A DNA stretch of 64,000 bases, taken from the NCBI RefSeq assembly GCF_026020075.1, contig NZ_CP102772.1, positions 3,446,501 to 3,510,500 of the forward strand, read 5' to 3'. Position numbers and translations under genes: made by a program. Numbering within the stretch: the first letter of the stretch is position 1; each line of letters opens with the position of its first letter. Positions 41,550-51,110 of the stretch are shown piece after piece. The DNA is from Bosea sp. NBC_00550. Lineage in GTDB: Bacteria; Pseudomonadota; Alphaproteobacteria; Rhizobiales; Beijerinckiaceae. The notes below the pieces were generated by a model. It saw only the letters and a list, made by a program, of their open reading frames with translations, searched no databases and was not told the DNA's origin.

Positions 41550-42659
41550 ATGAGCAAATTGTTTGAGCCCTTCGCCATGCGCGGCCATACGCTCTCGAAC
41601 CGCATCGCGATGGCCCCCATGACCCGGTCGCGAAACCCGGACGGCATCGCCAACGATCTCACTGCGCAGTATTACCGCCAGCGCGCGGGCGCCGGCCTGA
41701 TTGTCACCGAGGGAACCCCGATCTCGCCCTCCGCCGAGGGATTCCTCTTCATCCCCGGCATCTACACGAGCCAGCAGGTCGCCGGGTGGCGCCGGGTGAC
41801 CGAGGCGGTGCATGAAGAGGGTGGCACCATCTTTGCCCAGCTATGGCATGTCGGGCGGGTCAGCCATGTTTCCAATCAGCGGGGCGGCATCGCGCCGGTC
41901 AGTTCGACCGCACAGATCGCGCGCAACTCGCAGGCTTGGGGTCTGACCGCTGATGGCACGCCCGGCGCTGTCGACGTATCGCAGCCGCGCGCACTGTCGA
42001 TAGAGGAGGTAGGAGGCGTCATTGCGGATTTCGCCAAGGCAGCACGCAATTCGATCGATGCGGGCTTCGACGGAGTCGAACTTCACGGCGCCAATGGTTA
42101 TCTCATCGAGCAGTTTCTGAACCCGCTGGTGAATGACCGCACCGATGCCTATCGAGGTGACACGCTCGAAGGCCGCGTCCGCTTCCTGGTCGAAGCTGTC
42201 GACGCCGTCATCGAGTCGATTGGCCCCGAGCGGACGGCAATACGCCTCTCGCCCTATGGCGGCCTCTTCGACATGGGACAGTACCCGGAGATCGAAGAGA
42301 CCTATCTGCACATCGCCGACGAACTCTCGAAACGAAACATCGCCTATGTCCATTTCATGGACCAGCGCTCGCGAGGGAGCTCGCCTATCCCGGCAGGCTT
42401 TCTGGCGAAATTCCGGGCCCGCTTTCGAGGCACGCTCGTGCTCGCCGGCGGGATGACCAGGGAGCTGGCCGAACGTTACATTGCGGAGGGGCTGATCGAT
42501 ATCGCCGCGTTCGGCGAACCCTTTATCGCCAACCCCGATCTGGTCGAGCGGCTGCGCAACGATTGGCCGCTTGTCACGCCTGATCGCGAGCTCAGCTACG
42601 GCGGCGGCGCGCGCGGCTACACCGACTACCCGACCTACGAAGACGCGAAAGTCGCCTGA
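41550..42659 (+). CDS. Old yellow enzyme-type NADH:flavin oxidoreductase
   Basis: A 369-residue FMN-dependent ene-reductase. Landmarks are LSNRIAMAPMTRSRNPDG, GLIVTEGTPISPSAEGF, QLWHVGRVSH, the catalytic pair in ELHGANGYLIEQFLNP, VRFLVEAVDAV and the FMN-phosphate site LVLAGGMTRELAERYI. It reduces activated C=C bonds of enals, quinones or nitro compounds. ATG at 41550 is preferred over 41535, which lies within the likely ribosome site (TGAGGA). It is divergent from LysR and 54 bp ahead of the epimerase gene. Confidence 0.92.
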   Translation: MSKLFEPFAMRGHTLSNRIAMAPMTRSRNPDGIANDLTAQYYRQRAGAGLIVTEGTPISPSAEGFLFIPGIYTSQQVAGWRRVTEAVHEEGGTIFAQLWHVGRVSHVSNQRGGIAPVSSTAQIARNSQAWGLTADGTPGAVDVSQPRALSIEEVGGVIADFAKAARNSIDAGFDGVELHGANGYLIEQFLNPLVNDRTDAYRGDTLEGRVRFLVEAVDAVIESIGPERTAIRLSPYGGLFDMGQYPEIEETYLHIADELSKRNIAYVHFMDQRSRGSSPIPAGFLAKFRARFRGTLVLAGGMTRELAERYIAEGLIDIAAFGEPFIANPDLVERLRNDWPLVTPDRELSYGGGARGYTDYPTYEDAKVA

Positions 42660-42713
42660 GCCCGTGCCGCCTCGACGCCGGCCAGGATCGGACCCAATGC
42701 AAGGACAAATCCA

Positions 42714-43610
42714 GTGAAGATTTTCGTTACCGGTGCGAGCGGGTATATCGGCGGAGCGGTCGCCACATCGCTCGCCTCCCAAGGCCATCAGGTGCGCGGT
42801 CTCGTGCGGAGCGCGAGCAAGGCGGACAGCGTCCTCGCCAAGGGCATCGTGCCCGTCCTCGGTACGCTCGACGATCCCGAGCTGCTTGCGGCCGAGGCAA
42901 CGGCCGCGGATGCCGTGGTCAACGCTGCCGACAGCGACCATAGAGGTGCGGTCGAAGCCTTGCTCTCGGGCCTCGCCGGATCGGGCAAGCCTTTCATCCA
43001 TACAAGCGGTACCAGCCTCGTCGGCGATGAGGCGATGGGCGAGCCTTCGGACGCCACCTTCACGGAGGAGACGCCGGTCAAGCCTGAGCCCGACAAGGAG
43101 CCTCGTGTCGCGCTCAACCAGCTGATCGTCGATGCGGCCCCCGGGGTGCGTTCGATCGTATTGTGCAACAGTCTGATCTATGGCCACACGTTCGGCCCGC
43201 CGGCACAAAGCGTGCAGATCCCGCCCCTCGTCGCGCAGGCGAAGGAAAGCGGCATCCCCCGCTACATCGGGCGCGGGCTTAACGTCTGGTCGAACGTTCA
43301 TATTGCCGACATGGCCGAGCTCTATATCCTGGCGCTCGAAAAGGCGCCGGCCGGCAGCTTCTACTATGTCGAGAATGGCGAGGCAGCCTTCGGTGATCTC
43401 GTCCGTGCGATCGGAAGTACGCTCAAGCTCGCCCCGGCACAGTCCTGGTCGGCGCAGGAGGCAATCGCGAAATGGGGCCGGGAGCTTGCTGTCTTCGCGC
43501 TCGGCTCGAATAGCCGCGTCCGTGCCGCGAAGGCCCGCAAGGAGTTCGGCTGGAAGCCAAGGTACGGTTCGGTGATCGAGTGGATCGAGAACGATTTCGT
43601 GCGCCCCTGA
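42714..43610 (+). CDS. NAD(P)-dependent epimerase/dehydratase-like protein
   Basis: A 298-residue extended short-chain dehydrogenase with the dinucleotide motif FVTGASGYIGG and an Arg after strand 2 (VRGLVRSAS) favouring NADP. Later landmarks are FIHTSGTSLVGDE, VLCNSLIYGHTFGP and ADMAELYILALEKA. The classical YxxxK catalytic pair is not evident (the region reads EPRVALNQLIV), so it may belong to the atypical NmrA/isoflavone-reductase-like side of the family. The start is GTG 42714 with AAGGACA. Probably cotranscribed with the ene-reductase. Confidence 0.85.
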   Translation: MKIFVTGASGYIGGAVATSLASQGHQVRGLVRSASKADSVLAKGIVPVLGTLDDPELLAAEATAADAVVNAADSDHRGAVEALLSGLAGSGKPFIHTSGTSLVGDEAMGEPSDATFTEETPVKPEPDKEPRVALNQLIVDAAPGVRSIVLCNSLIYGHTFGPPAQSVQIPPLVAQAKESGIPRYIGRGLNVWSNVHIADMAELYILALEKAPAGSFYYVENGEAAFGDLVRAIGSTLKLAPAQSWSAQEAIAKWGRELAVFALGSNSRVRAAKARKEFGWKPRYGSVIEWIENDFVRP

Positions 43611-43694
43611 CCTCGCGATCACAACGAGCAACGTGTCCTCCAGCCTGCGAGCGCTCACCCCCACGAGAAGCATAAGGTGACATAATACTCCGGC

Positions 43695-43835
43695 TCCCAA
43701 ACTTCGCCTCTGAACGCCGGGCTGGCCGCAATTCAGGAACTCGACGCCGGCAGCCTCCAGCGCGATCTGGACCTTGCGGACAGCAAACCGGGATAGCCCT
43801 GACGCTCGCTTGCACCTCCTCAGCTCTCTTGCGGA
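43695..43835 (-). pseudogene. Remnant of a small XRE-type regulator
   Basis: On the minus strand one frame reads RASGLSRFAVRKVQIALEAA and continues GVEFLNCGQPGVQRR. This strongly resembles the C-terminal part of the small XRE regulators widespread in Hyphomicrobiales (usually ALEAAGVEFI...GGxPGVRLR). No intact N-terminal helix-turn-helix or start precedes it, and after the motif the frame runs on into unrelated sequence. I take it as a gene fragment next to the tRNA. Confidence 0.4.
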
Positions 43836-44329
<494 letters not shown>

Positions 44330-44447
44330 AAGGCGCTGGCCTTCTAGGCCGTGCGCCGCGTGGATGTCAATCACCTCCGCCATCTGTTTTGGCGCCGGCG
44401 GACGATATTCCGCGACACCTTTCCGAAAAGGCCCAAGAGGAAGATCG

Positions 44448-44738
44448 ATGCGTGCCGTTCTCGACGTGGTTCTGCTCGCCCTGCAGATCTATGTGTGGAT
44501 TTTGATCGCCTCGGCGGTGCTGAGCTGGCTGATCGCCTTCAATGTCATCAACACCCGCAACCAGTTCGTCGCGACCATCTGGGACGCGCTCTACCGCGTC
44601 ACGGAGCCGGCCCTGCGCCCGATCCGCGAGCGCCTGCCGAATCTCGGCGGCATCGACATCTCGCCGATCATCCTGCTGCTGATCATCTACTTCATCCAGA
44701 GCGTGATCGTCCGCTACATCTACCCGAACGTGTTCTGA
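44448..44738 (+). CDS. YggT-family membrane protein
   Basis: A 96-residue protein with two hydrophobic hairpins: residues 4-30 ([21 protein letters not shown]) and 75-95 ([19 protein letters not shown]). Between them is the family signature [25 protein letters not shown]. YggT proteins are small inner-membrane proteins linked to osmotic shock tolerance and cell-surface or division processes; the exact role is unsettled. ATG 44448 has an AGAGGAAG ribosome site. In many relatives YggT is adjacent to the DUF167 gene, which here lies 5 kb downstream. Confidence 0.93.
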   Translation: MRAVLDVVLLALQIYVWILIASAVLSWLIAFNVINTRNQFVATIWDALYRVTEPALRPIRERLPNLGGIDISPIILLLIIYFIQSVIVRYIYPNVF

Positions 44739-44847
44739 CGGCGTCTGCCCTGCGCGCCGCGCGGCTCCCCGGCTTCCACGACGCATTCGACGGCGCCGCG
44801 GCCGGCATGCAGTATGGCGACCTCCACAATCGATCGAGGTCGCCCGC

Positions 44848-46443
44848 ATGGCCGCAGCCGCTCGCCCCTATCGCAGCCAGAACTGGGTTCTGACCAAGCC
44901 GGCCGCCCGCGGCAGGCACGGCATCGTCGTCTCGCAGAGCCGCGAGGCGGCCGAGGCCGGAACGGCGATCCTCGAGCAGGGCGGCAATGCCGCCGACGCA
45001 GCGGTCGCGGCCTGCTTCGCGCTCGCAGCGGTCGAACCCTGGAACAGCGGCCTCGGCGGTATCGGCTTCGCGGTGGTGCTGAAGGCTGGGGAAGGCCGAG
45101 CGCAGGTCGTCGATTTCGGCCCTGTCGCGCCACGCCGCGCCGATCCCGCCGATTACCCCCTCACGGGCGAGATGAAGAAGGACCTCTTCACCTGGCCGGA
45201 GGTGGTCGGCGACCGCAACATCCACGGCCCCCTCTCCTTCTGCATCCCGTCCTCGGTCGCCGGCTATGCCAAGCTCAAGCAGGCCTTCGGCTCAGCGCTG
45301 CCGCTGGCCGATATCCTGCAGCCCGCGATCGCGCTCGCCCGGCGCGGCCTGCCCGCGGATTGGTACACGACGCTGAAGATCGCCTCCTCCGCCGCGGTGC
45401 TGCGGCTCTATGAGGAGAGCGCGCGCATCTACCTGCCCGGCGGCCTGCCGCCGGTGCCGCCCTATCAGGGCTCGCCCGGCTTCATGACGCTCGGCAAGCT
45501 GCCGGAGACCCTCGAACACCTCGCCAGAGCCGGCCTCGACGACTTCTACAGCGGCGATCTCGCCCGCCGGCTCGCTGCGGACATCGCCGCCGCTGGTGGG
45601 GTCGTGGACGAGCAGGATCTGGCGGGTTGCAAGGCCGAGCTGCGCGAGGCGCCGACGATCGACTGGCGCGGCAGCCACGTCGTCCATACGGCCGGCGGCC
45701 TCACCGCGGCGCCGACGCTCGAGCGCGTGGTAGCCGGCATGGCCGATGCGCCGATCGATGGCGACGGCCCTTCGGCCGTCTGGTTCGCGCAGCTCTCCCG
45801 CGTCATGCGAGAGGCCTATCGCGAACGCCTCGACGGCCTTGGCGCCGCCACCACGGCCAAGGAACCGGGCGACACCTGCACCACGCACCTCACCGTGGTC
45901 GACGGCGAGGGCAATCTCGTCACCGTCACCACGACGCTGCTCTCCTCGATGGGCAGCCGCGTCGTGCTGCCGGGCACCGGCGTGCTGATGAACAACGGCA
46001 TGATGTGGTTCGATCCGCGCCCCGGCAGCGCCAATGCGATCGCGCCCGGCGCCCGCCCGCTCTGCAACATGTGCCCGGTCGTGGTGACGCCCAGGGATGG
46101 CGGCTGGCCGCGTCTCGCCGCCGGCTCCTCCGGCGGGCGTCGCATCCTCGCCAGCGTCTACCAGACCCTCGCCTGGCAGCTCGATTTCGGCATGGATACC
46201 GAAGCGACGGCGCACCAGCAGCGCATCGACGTCTCCGGCCCCGACTCGACCAGCGCAGATCTGCGACTGCCCGCCGAGACGCTGGCGGCGCTGGAGCAGG
46301 CTGGCCCGACGACCCTCGTCGAGCATGCCGTGCTGCCGATCAACTTCGCCTGCCCGAACTTCATCCGGGTCTACCGTGACGGCGCCGAAGGCTCGAGCGA
46401 CGCCGCCTCACCCTGGTCGGCGGCAGTCGCGGCACAGCACTGA
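44848..46443 (+). CDS. Gamma-glutamyltransferase family protein
   Basis: A 531-residue Ntn-hydrolase of the gamma-glutamyltranspeptidase family. Early landmarks are VVSQSREAAEAGTAILEQGGNAADAAVAACFAL and GLGGIGFAV. The autoprocessing and catalytic Thr is in CTTHLTVVD near residue 344, followed by NNGMMWFDPRPGSANAIAPGARPL. The family hydrolyses or transfers gamma-glutamyl groups, but divergent members act on other gamma-amides or cephalosporin side chains. No signal peptide is seen, so it is probably cytoplasmic. It is followed by a large inverted repeat and then the convergent peptide-binding protein gene. Confidence 0.88.
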   Translation: MAAAARPYRSQNWVLTKPAARGRHGIVVSQSREAAEAGTAILEQGGNAADAAVAACFALAAVEPWNSGLGGIGFAVVLKAGEGRAQVVDFGPVAPRRADPADYPLTGEMKKDLFTWPEVVGDRNIHGPLSFCIPSSVAGYAKLKQAFGSALPLADILQPAIALARRGLPADWYTTLKIASSAAVLRLYEESARIYLPGGLPPVPPYQGSPGFMTLGKLPETLEHLARAGLDDFYSGDLARRLAADIAAAGGVVDEQDLAGCKAELREAPTIDWRGSHVVHTAGGLTAAPTLERVVAGMADAPIDGDGPSAVWFAQLSRVMREAYRERLDGLGAATTAKEPGDTCTTHLTVVDGEGNLVTVTTTLLSSMGSRVVLPGTGVLMNNGMMWFDPRPGSANAIAPGARPLCNMCPVVVTPRDGGWPRLAAGSSGGRRILASVYQTLAWQLDFGMDTEATAHQQRIDVSGPDSTSADLRLPAETLAALEQAGPTTLVEHAVLPINFACPNFIRVYRDGAEGSSDAASPWSAAVAAQH

Positions 46444-46497
46444 AGCACCGAAGGCGGCACGGGATGGGACGTACCCGCCCCTGCCGCGAACCGCCCG

Positions 46498-46637
46498 GAG
46501 ACCGTCCGGCCACTCGCTGCGGGAGTCGAATGGCGGCGTTTTCGAGAACCGGAGCGGAGCGTACATCAGTACGTGAGCACCGGAAGCGCAGAAAACGCCG
46601 TCAGGCGACCGCCGCAGTAGAGTTGCCGGACGGTCTC
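46498..46637. repeat. Large nested inverted repeat, likely bidirectional terminator/REP element
   Basis: Outer arms GAGACCGTCCGGC (46498-46510) and GCCGGACGGTCTC (46625-46637) are perfectly complementary. An inner pair GGCGTTTTC (46535-46543) and GAAAACGCC (46591-46599) and a central GTAC-ATCA-GTAC (46561-46572) share the same axis. The 140-bp element fills the space between two convergent genes and its right arm includes the stop codon of the minus-strand gene. Confidence 0.75.
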
Positions 46638-48216
46638 AGACCCGCTTCAAGCCCCAGGGATAGGGCGCGGAGCCTGGCAGCATGCCGGTCAGGTTCTTGC
46701 GATAGGCGGTGCGGATGACGAACTGGCCGAGCGGGATCGTCCCGCATTCTTCCAGCGCCAGCCGGCCGAGATCGACCGCCGTCTTCTTTTGCGCGGCCTC
46801 ATCGGGCGCATAGAGCCACTGCTCGGCCAGTTCCTCGGCCTTGTCGCTCTTCCACCAGCCGAACCAGCCCTTGTCGCCCTGGCCGCGCACAAGGTTCGAC
46901 AGCGCCGGGTTGCCCCAGCCGATTGCCGCGCCGGTGGTGTGGAAGATGCTCCAGCCGCCCTTCTCGACGCCCTCGCGGCTGTTGCGGCGCTGGATCACCG
47001 TACCCCAGTCGCTCGCCGCCATCTCCACGTTCATGCCGAGTTGCTTGAGCAGTTCGTAGGTCACCTCGCCGAGCGGCCCGATATCCGGGAAGTCGGTCGG
47101 ATTGATGATGACGACCTTCTCGCCATTGTAGCCGGACTCCTTCAGCGCGGCCTTGGCCTTCTCGATGCTGCCCGGCATCAGATCTTCCTGCTCGCCCGTG
47201 TAGTACGGCGTGCCGCGCCACCAGAGATTGCGGCAGACCTGCCAGGTCGAGGTATCGTCGCCCTGGGCGGCGCGCATATAGTCTTCCTGCTTCACCGCCA
47301 TGCGGACGGCGGCACGCACCTTCGGGTTGTTGAAGGGTGGCTGCAGATGGTTCAGCCGGATGATGGCGCCGCGCCCGGCCTTGTCGATGATCTCGCGCTT
47401 GATGTCGGGGCTCTGGGCCAGCATCGGCTGCAGATCGGCGAGCGGACGCTCCCACCAATCGACCTCGCCCGTCGTCAGGGCCGCGGCGGAGGTCGCCGGA
47501 TCGGGCAGGATGTGCCACTCGATCCGCTTGAAGTTCGCGACCTTGCCGCCGGCATTGCGGCTCGGCGCCTCGCTGCGCGGCTTGTAGCCGTCGAACTTCT
47601 CGTAGACCACGCGGCTGCCGGTGACATATTCGCCGGGGACGAATTTGTAGGGGCCGGAGCCGACCATCTCCGTCACCTGCTTGGTGGCGTCGGTCTGGGC
47701 CAGCCGCTCCGGCATGATGAAGGGCGGGTTGTCCGCCTTGGAGAGCAGGTCCAGCATCATCGGGAAGGGTCGGGTCAACTTGATCTCGATGGTGCGTTCG
47801 TCGGGCGCGCTCCAGGCTTCGACGACCTTGGTCAGGAGCTGCCCGTATGGATCACGCTGGCACCAGCGCTTCATGCTCTGGATGCAGTCGGCCGGCTTGA
47901 CCGGGGCGCCGTCATGGAAGGCGAGCCCCTCGCGCAGCTTGATGCGCCAGGTCTTGCCGTCGGCCGAGATCTCGTGGCCCTCGGCCATCTGCGGCTGCGG
48001 CTTGAGGTCGAGATCGCCGCCATAGAGCGTGTCGAAGACGAAATAGCCGTGGTTGTTGGTCACGGTCGCCGTCGTCCAGATCGGATCGAGTGCCGTCAGG
48101 TTGGCCTGTGGCACGAACTTCAGGGTCGTGGCGCTCTGCGCGGCGGCGGACCGCGTCAGGCTCGGGCCGGCGATGCCCAGCGCGGCCGTCCCCGTGAGAA
48201 AATCGCGACGCTTCAT
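46636..48216 (-). CDS. Periplasmic peptide/opine-type ABC substrate-binding protein (family 5)
   Basis: A 526-residue binding protein with a twin-arginine leader (KRRDFLTGTAALGIAG; cleavage near residue 27). It then shows the family-5 layout: TTLKFVPQANLTALDPIWTTATVTNN, YGGDLDLKPQPQMAEGHEIS, WRIKLREGLAFHDGAPVKPADCI, and a C-lobe with NPKVRAAVRMAVKQEDYM. It delivers oligopeptides or similar ligands to a DppBC-type permease, but no permease or ATPase gene is present here, so it must share one encoded elsewhere or be an orphan. It follows the amidase gene by 39 bp with a GGGGAG ribosome site. Confidence 0.9.
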   Translation of the reverse strand: MKRRDFLTGTAALGIAGPSLTRSAAAQSATTLKFVPQANLTALDPIWTTATVTNNHGYFVFDTLYGGDLDLKPQPQMAEGHEISADGKTWRIKLREGLAFHDGAPVKPADCIQSMKRWCQRDPYGQLLTKVVEAWSAPDERTIEIKLTRPFPMMLDLLSKADNPPFIMPERLAQTDATKQVTEMVGSGPYKFVPGEYVTGSRVVYEKFDGYKPRSEAPSRNAGGKVANFKRIEWHILPDPATSAAALTTGEVDWWERPLADLQPMLAQSPDIKREIIDKAGRGAIIRLNHLQPPFNNPKVRAAVRMAVKQEDYMRAAQGDDTSTWQVCRNLWWRGTPYYTGEQEDLMPGSIEKAKAALKESGYNGEKVVIINPTDFPDIGPLGEVTYELLKQLGMNVEMAASDWGTVIQRRNSREGVEKGGWSIFHTTGAAIGWGNPALSNLVRGQGDKGWFGWWKSDKAEELAEQWLYAPDEAAQKKTAVDLGRLALEECGTIPLGQFVIRTAYRKNLTGMLPGSAPYPWGLKRV

Positions 48217-48255
48217 GCTTGCTCTCCCCTTTTTCTGGTTGATGATTGTGTCCGT

Positions 48256-49797
48256 TCAGGCGAAGCCCATGAAATTCGGGCTCTCGCTGATCGGCCGGGC
48301 CTTGGCGAGCCTGGCGAGGTCCGGCACCGGCCGCGCCGTCAGCGGGTCGCCTGCCAGCGCCGCCTCCAGCGCGGCGGCCACCGCCAGCACCTTGGCATCG
48401 CCGCCACGCGGCCCGACGATCTGGAGCCCGAAGGGCATGCCGTTGCGGTCGAGCCCGACCGGCAGCGAGATCGCCGGGTGTCCGACGATGGTCACGGCAT
48501 AGGCCAGCGCCAGCCAGTGGAAATAGGTCCGCGTCGCCCTGCCGTCGATCTCGGCGGGGAAGAGCTCGGTCCAGGGACGCGGGCTCAACGTCACCGCCGG
48601 CGAGAGGATGACGTCGTAGCGCTCGAAGAACTGCTGCCAGCGCTGGTAGATCGCCGTCTGCTGCTTCAGCGCCCGCGTAACGTCGAGGGCCGAATAGCCC
48701 AGGCCTTCCTCGACATTGGCCCGCACATTAGGCCCGACCATGTCCGGCGTGTCGCGCACCTTGTCGAGATGGCCGGCGAGGAAGCCGACCGCACGCAGGA
48801 TCTCGAAGACCTCGTCGGTGCCGTCGCAATCCGGCGTGGCTTCTTCGGCGGCGTGGAAGAGATGGCTGAACGCCCCGGCCTTCTCGGCGAAGACGTCCTT
48901 GATATGCCGCTCCGTCGGGGCGAAGCCGAAATCGGGCGTCAGCGCCACCTTGAGCGAGGCGAGATCGATGGCATCGGGTCGGGCGAAATCCTGCGGCCGG
49001 CGGATCGTCTGGCCATGCACGGTCGTGGCGAGCGGATCGGCACCGTTGTCGGAGACCATGGAGGAAAGCAGCAGGCAGAGATCGGGCACATTGCGCGCCA
49101 TCGGCCCGAGCACCGGAAGCGGATACCAGCCGAGCGCCCGCTTCTCGCTCGGCACGAGGCCCGGCGTCGGGCGGAAGCCGACGATGCCGTTGAAGGCCGC
49201 CGGATTGCGCAGCGAACCGCCCGTGTCGGAGCCGGTGGCGATCGGCACCATGCCCGTCGCCAGCGCCACGCCCGAGCCGCCGGAGGAGCCGGCCGCGCTC
49301 TTCGACGGATCGAAGGGGTTGCCCGTCGCGCCGTAGACGGCATTGCGGGTATTGGCCCCGGCGCCCCATTCGGGCGTGTTGGTCTTGCCGGCGATGATCG
49401 CGCCGGCCTTGCGCACCGAGGCGACGATCAGCTGGTCTTCCTTCGGTACGAAATCGCGATAGAGCGCGCTGCCATAGGTGGTGCGCAGTCCCGCGGTGTT
49501 TTCGAGATCCTTGATCCCGACCGGCAGGCCGTGCAGAGCGCCCAGCGCATCGCCGCGCGCCGTCGCTTCGTCGGCCTCGGCGGCCGCCTTGCGTGCCGCC
49601 TCGTCGTCCCGCGCCACCATCGCGTTCACCGCCGGATCGACCTCGTCCATGCGGCGGATGCAGCTTTCGAGCAGTTCGCGGGCGGAAAGCTTCCGGGCGC
49701 CGATGAGGGCGCGCGCGGCGACGGCGCTGAGATCGCAAGGTTCGGTCAAGGCGGGTGTCTCCGTTGCGCAGGCGCCTTGGCAAGCGTTATGCCGCAC
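48256..49797 (-). CDS. Amidase (amidase-signature family)
   Basis: A 513-residue amidase with the Ser-cisSer-Lys triad: Lys in LPVGIKDLENT near residue 98, and the Gly/Ser-rich signature KSAAGSSGGSGVALATGMVPI near residue 170, followed by GSDTGGSLRNPAAFNGIVGFRPT carrying the nucleophile. It hydrolyses a carboxamide. Being upstream of and probably cotranscribed with the binding-protein gene, it may process the imported compound. The start is uncertain: ATG 49797 is used, but a TTG at 49749 preceded by GGAGAC would drop a poorly conserved 16 residues. Confidence 0.88.
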   Translation of the reverse strand: MRHNACQGACATETPALTEPCDLSAVAARALIGARKLSARELLESCIRRMDEVDPAVNAMVARDDEAARKAAAEADEATARGDALGALHGLPVGIKDLENTAGLRTTYGSALYRDFVPKEDQLIVASVRKAGAIIAGKTNTPEWGAGANTRNAVYGATGNPFDPSKSAAGSSGGSGVALATGMVPIATGSDTGGSLRNPAAFNGIVGFRPTPGLVPSEKRALGWYPLPVLGPMARNVPDLCLLLSSMVSDNGADPLATTVHGQTIRRPQDFARPDAIDLASLKVALTPDFGFAPTERHIKDVFAEKAGAFSHLFHAAEEATPDCDGTDEVFEILRAVGFLAGHLDKVRDTPDMVGPNVRANVEEGLGYSALDVTRALKQQTAIYQRWQQFFERYDVILSPAVTLSPRPWTELFPAEIDGRATRTYFHWLALAYAVTIVGHPAISLPVGLDRNGMPFGLQIVGPRGGDAKVLAVAAALEAALAGDPLTARPVPDLARLAKARPISESPNFMGFA

Positions 49798-49895
49798 AGG
49801 GCGCAGGCAGCCAGACTAGGCGACGCGACCGGTATGTCCATGACCCGGCGGCGCATGGCTGCCCCTTCCCGACGAGAGGGCCGAAGAGAGAGCCG

Positions 49896-50228
49896 ATGAG
49901 CGATCCGACCAGCCGTCCCTGGCGGGAAACAGGCGAAGGCGTCAGCCTGACCGTCAGGCTGACGCCGCGCGGCGGCCGCGATGCGTTAGATGGTGTCGAG
50001 ACCCTGGCCGATGGTCGCTCCGTGCTGAAGGCGCGCGTCCGGGCAGCACCGACGGAGGGTGAGGCGAACGCCGCCCTCATCCTGCTTTTGTCGGGTGAAC
50101 TCAGGCTGCCGCGTTCGCAGATCGCCATCGTCGCCGGCGCCAGCGCGCGGCTGAAGACCGTGCTGCTGCGGGGTGAGCCGCGCACGCTCGTCTCCGTGCT
50201 CGAAGCGCGGATTTGCGGCGGCCGATAG
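49896..50228 (+). CDS. DUF167 (YggU) family protein
   Basis: A 110-residue protein with the family core: GVSLTVRLTPRGGRDALDGVE, LKARVRAAPTEGEANAALILLLS and a C-terminal IVAGASARLKTVLLRGEP. The fold is a small alpha/beta domain; the biological role is unknown. ATG 49896 has a GAGAGAG ribosome site, and the in-frame extension to 49755 is discarded. It lies 67 bp before the carbonic anhydrase gene on the same strand. Confidence 0.93.
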   Translation: MSDPTSRPWRETGEGVSLTVRLTPRGGRDALDGVETLADGRSVLKARVRAAPTEGEANAALILLLSGELRLPRSQIAIVAGASARLKTVLLRGEPRTLVSVLEARICGGR

Positions 50229-50295
50229 GCGCTCGCCCGTATCGCACCGCAACATCGACTTGACGAAGCCCGCGCTTTCCTGTTCGAGAAGAGCC

Positions 50296-50994
50296 ATGGA
50301 AAAGCCTGCAGAGCCGTTCCCGCAGCGCCTGACGGAAGGCTATCGGACCTTCCTCGACGACCGTTTTCTCCGCGAAAAGGGCCGATACGAAGAACTTGGC
50401 GAACACGGCCAGACGCCGAAGATCATGCTGATCGGCTGCTGCGACTCGCGCGTTTCGCCGGAAGTCATCTTCGATGCGCGGCCGGGCGAGATGTTCGTCG
50501 CCCGCAACATCGCCAATCTCGTGCCGCCCTTCCAGCCGGACAACCAGCTCCACGGCACGTCGGCCGCGCTGGAATATGCCGTGCAGGCGCTCAAGGTCCA
50601 GCATATCGTCGTGCTCGGCCATGGCCGCTGCGGCGGCATCCGCGCCTTCGCCGACGACAGCCAGGAAGCGCTCTCGCCCGGCGACTTCATCGGCAAATGG
50701 ATCACCCTGATCGGCCCGGCGGCCGAGCGCACCGGCGGGCGCGGCCGCAACGAGAGCTTCGACGGCTACCTGCACCGGCTTGAACTGGCTTCGGTCCAGC
50801 AATCGCTCGACAATCTCCGCACTTTCCCTTGCGTCCAGATCCTCGAAAGCAAGGGCAGGCTGCACCTGCACGGCGCCTATTTCGCGGTCGCCACGGGTGT
50901 GCTGATGATCCTCGATCCCGCGACCGGCCAGTTCATCCCGGCCGTCGGCGAGATGCCCCGGCGCGTCCAGCAGATCCGCTGCTCTGAGGCGTGA
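50296..50994 (+). CDS. Beta-class carbonic anhydrase
   Basis: A 232-residue zinc enzyme interconverting CO2 and bicarbonate. Zinc ligands and catalytic residues are in GCCDSRVSPEVIFDARPGEMFVARNIAN (Cys, Asp, Arg) and IVVLGHGRCGGIRAF (His, Cys). The protein is cytoplasmic and of normal length. ATG 50296 starts just before EKPAEPFPQRLTEGYRTF, a usual N-terminus for this clade; a longer frame to 50173 overlaps DUF167 and is rejected. Confidence 0.95.
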   Translation: MEKPAEPFPQRLTEGYRTFLDDRFLREKGRYEELGEHGQTPKIMLIGCCDSRVSPEVIFDARPGEMFVARNIANLVPPFQPDNQLHGTSAALEYAVQALKVQHIVVLGHGRCGGIRAFADDSQEALSPGDFIGKWITLIGPAAERTGGRGRNESFDGYLHRLELASVQQSLDNLRTFPCVQILESKGRLHLHGAYFAVATGVLMILDPATGQFIPAVGEMPRRVQQIRCSEA

Positions 50995-51002
50995 GCGCTG
51001 TA

Positions 51003-51094
51003 CGTCATGCGCGGGCTTGACCCGAGCATCTCGGAAACCAGCTTCTCTCGTCCCGATATCTCGGGTCTACGCTTCGCTCCGCCCGAGAATGACG
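51003..51094. repeat. REP-like palindromic repeat, family 2 copy A
   Basis: A 92-bp element starting CGTCATGCGCGGGCTTGACC and ending CCCGAGAATGACG, with internal CGAGCATCTCGG. It lies between the convergent carbonic anhydrase and xerD genes and is related to the element at 59354-59435. Non-coding. Confidence 0.75.
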
Positions 51095-51110
51095 CGGCGG
51101 CGGCCGTGCC

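Noticed and set aside
46789..49899. A 1036-codon open frame on the plus strand opposite the binding-protein and amidase genes
   Set aside because: It mirrors two well-recognised minus-strand genes, and its translation is a low-complexity His/Arg/Gly-rich pattern typical of antisense frames in high-GC DNA.
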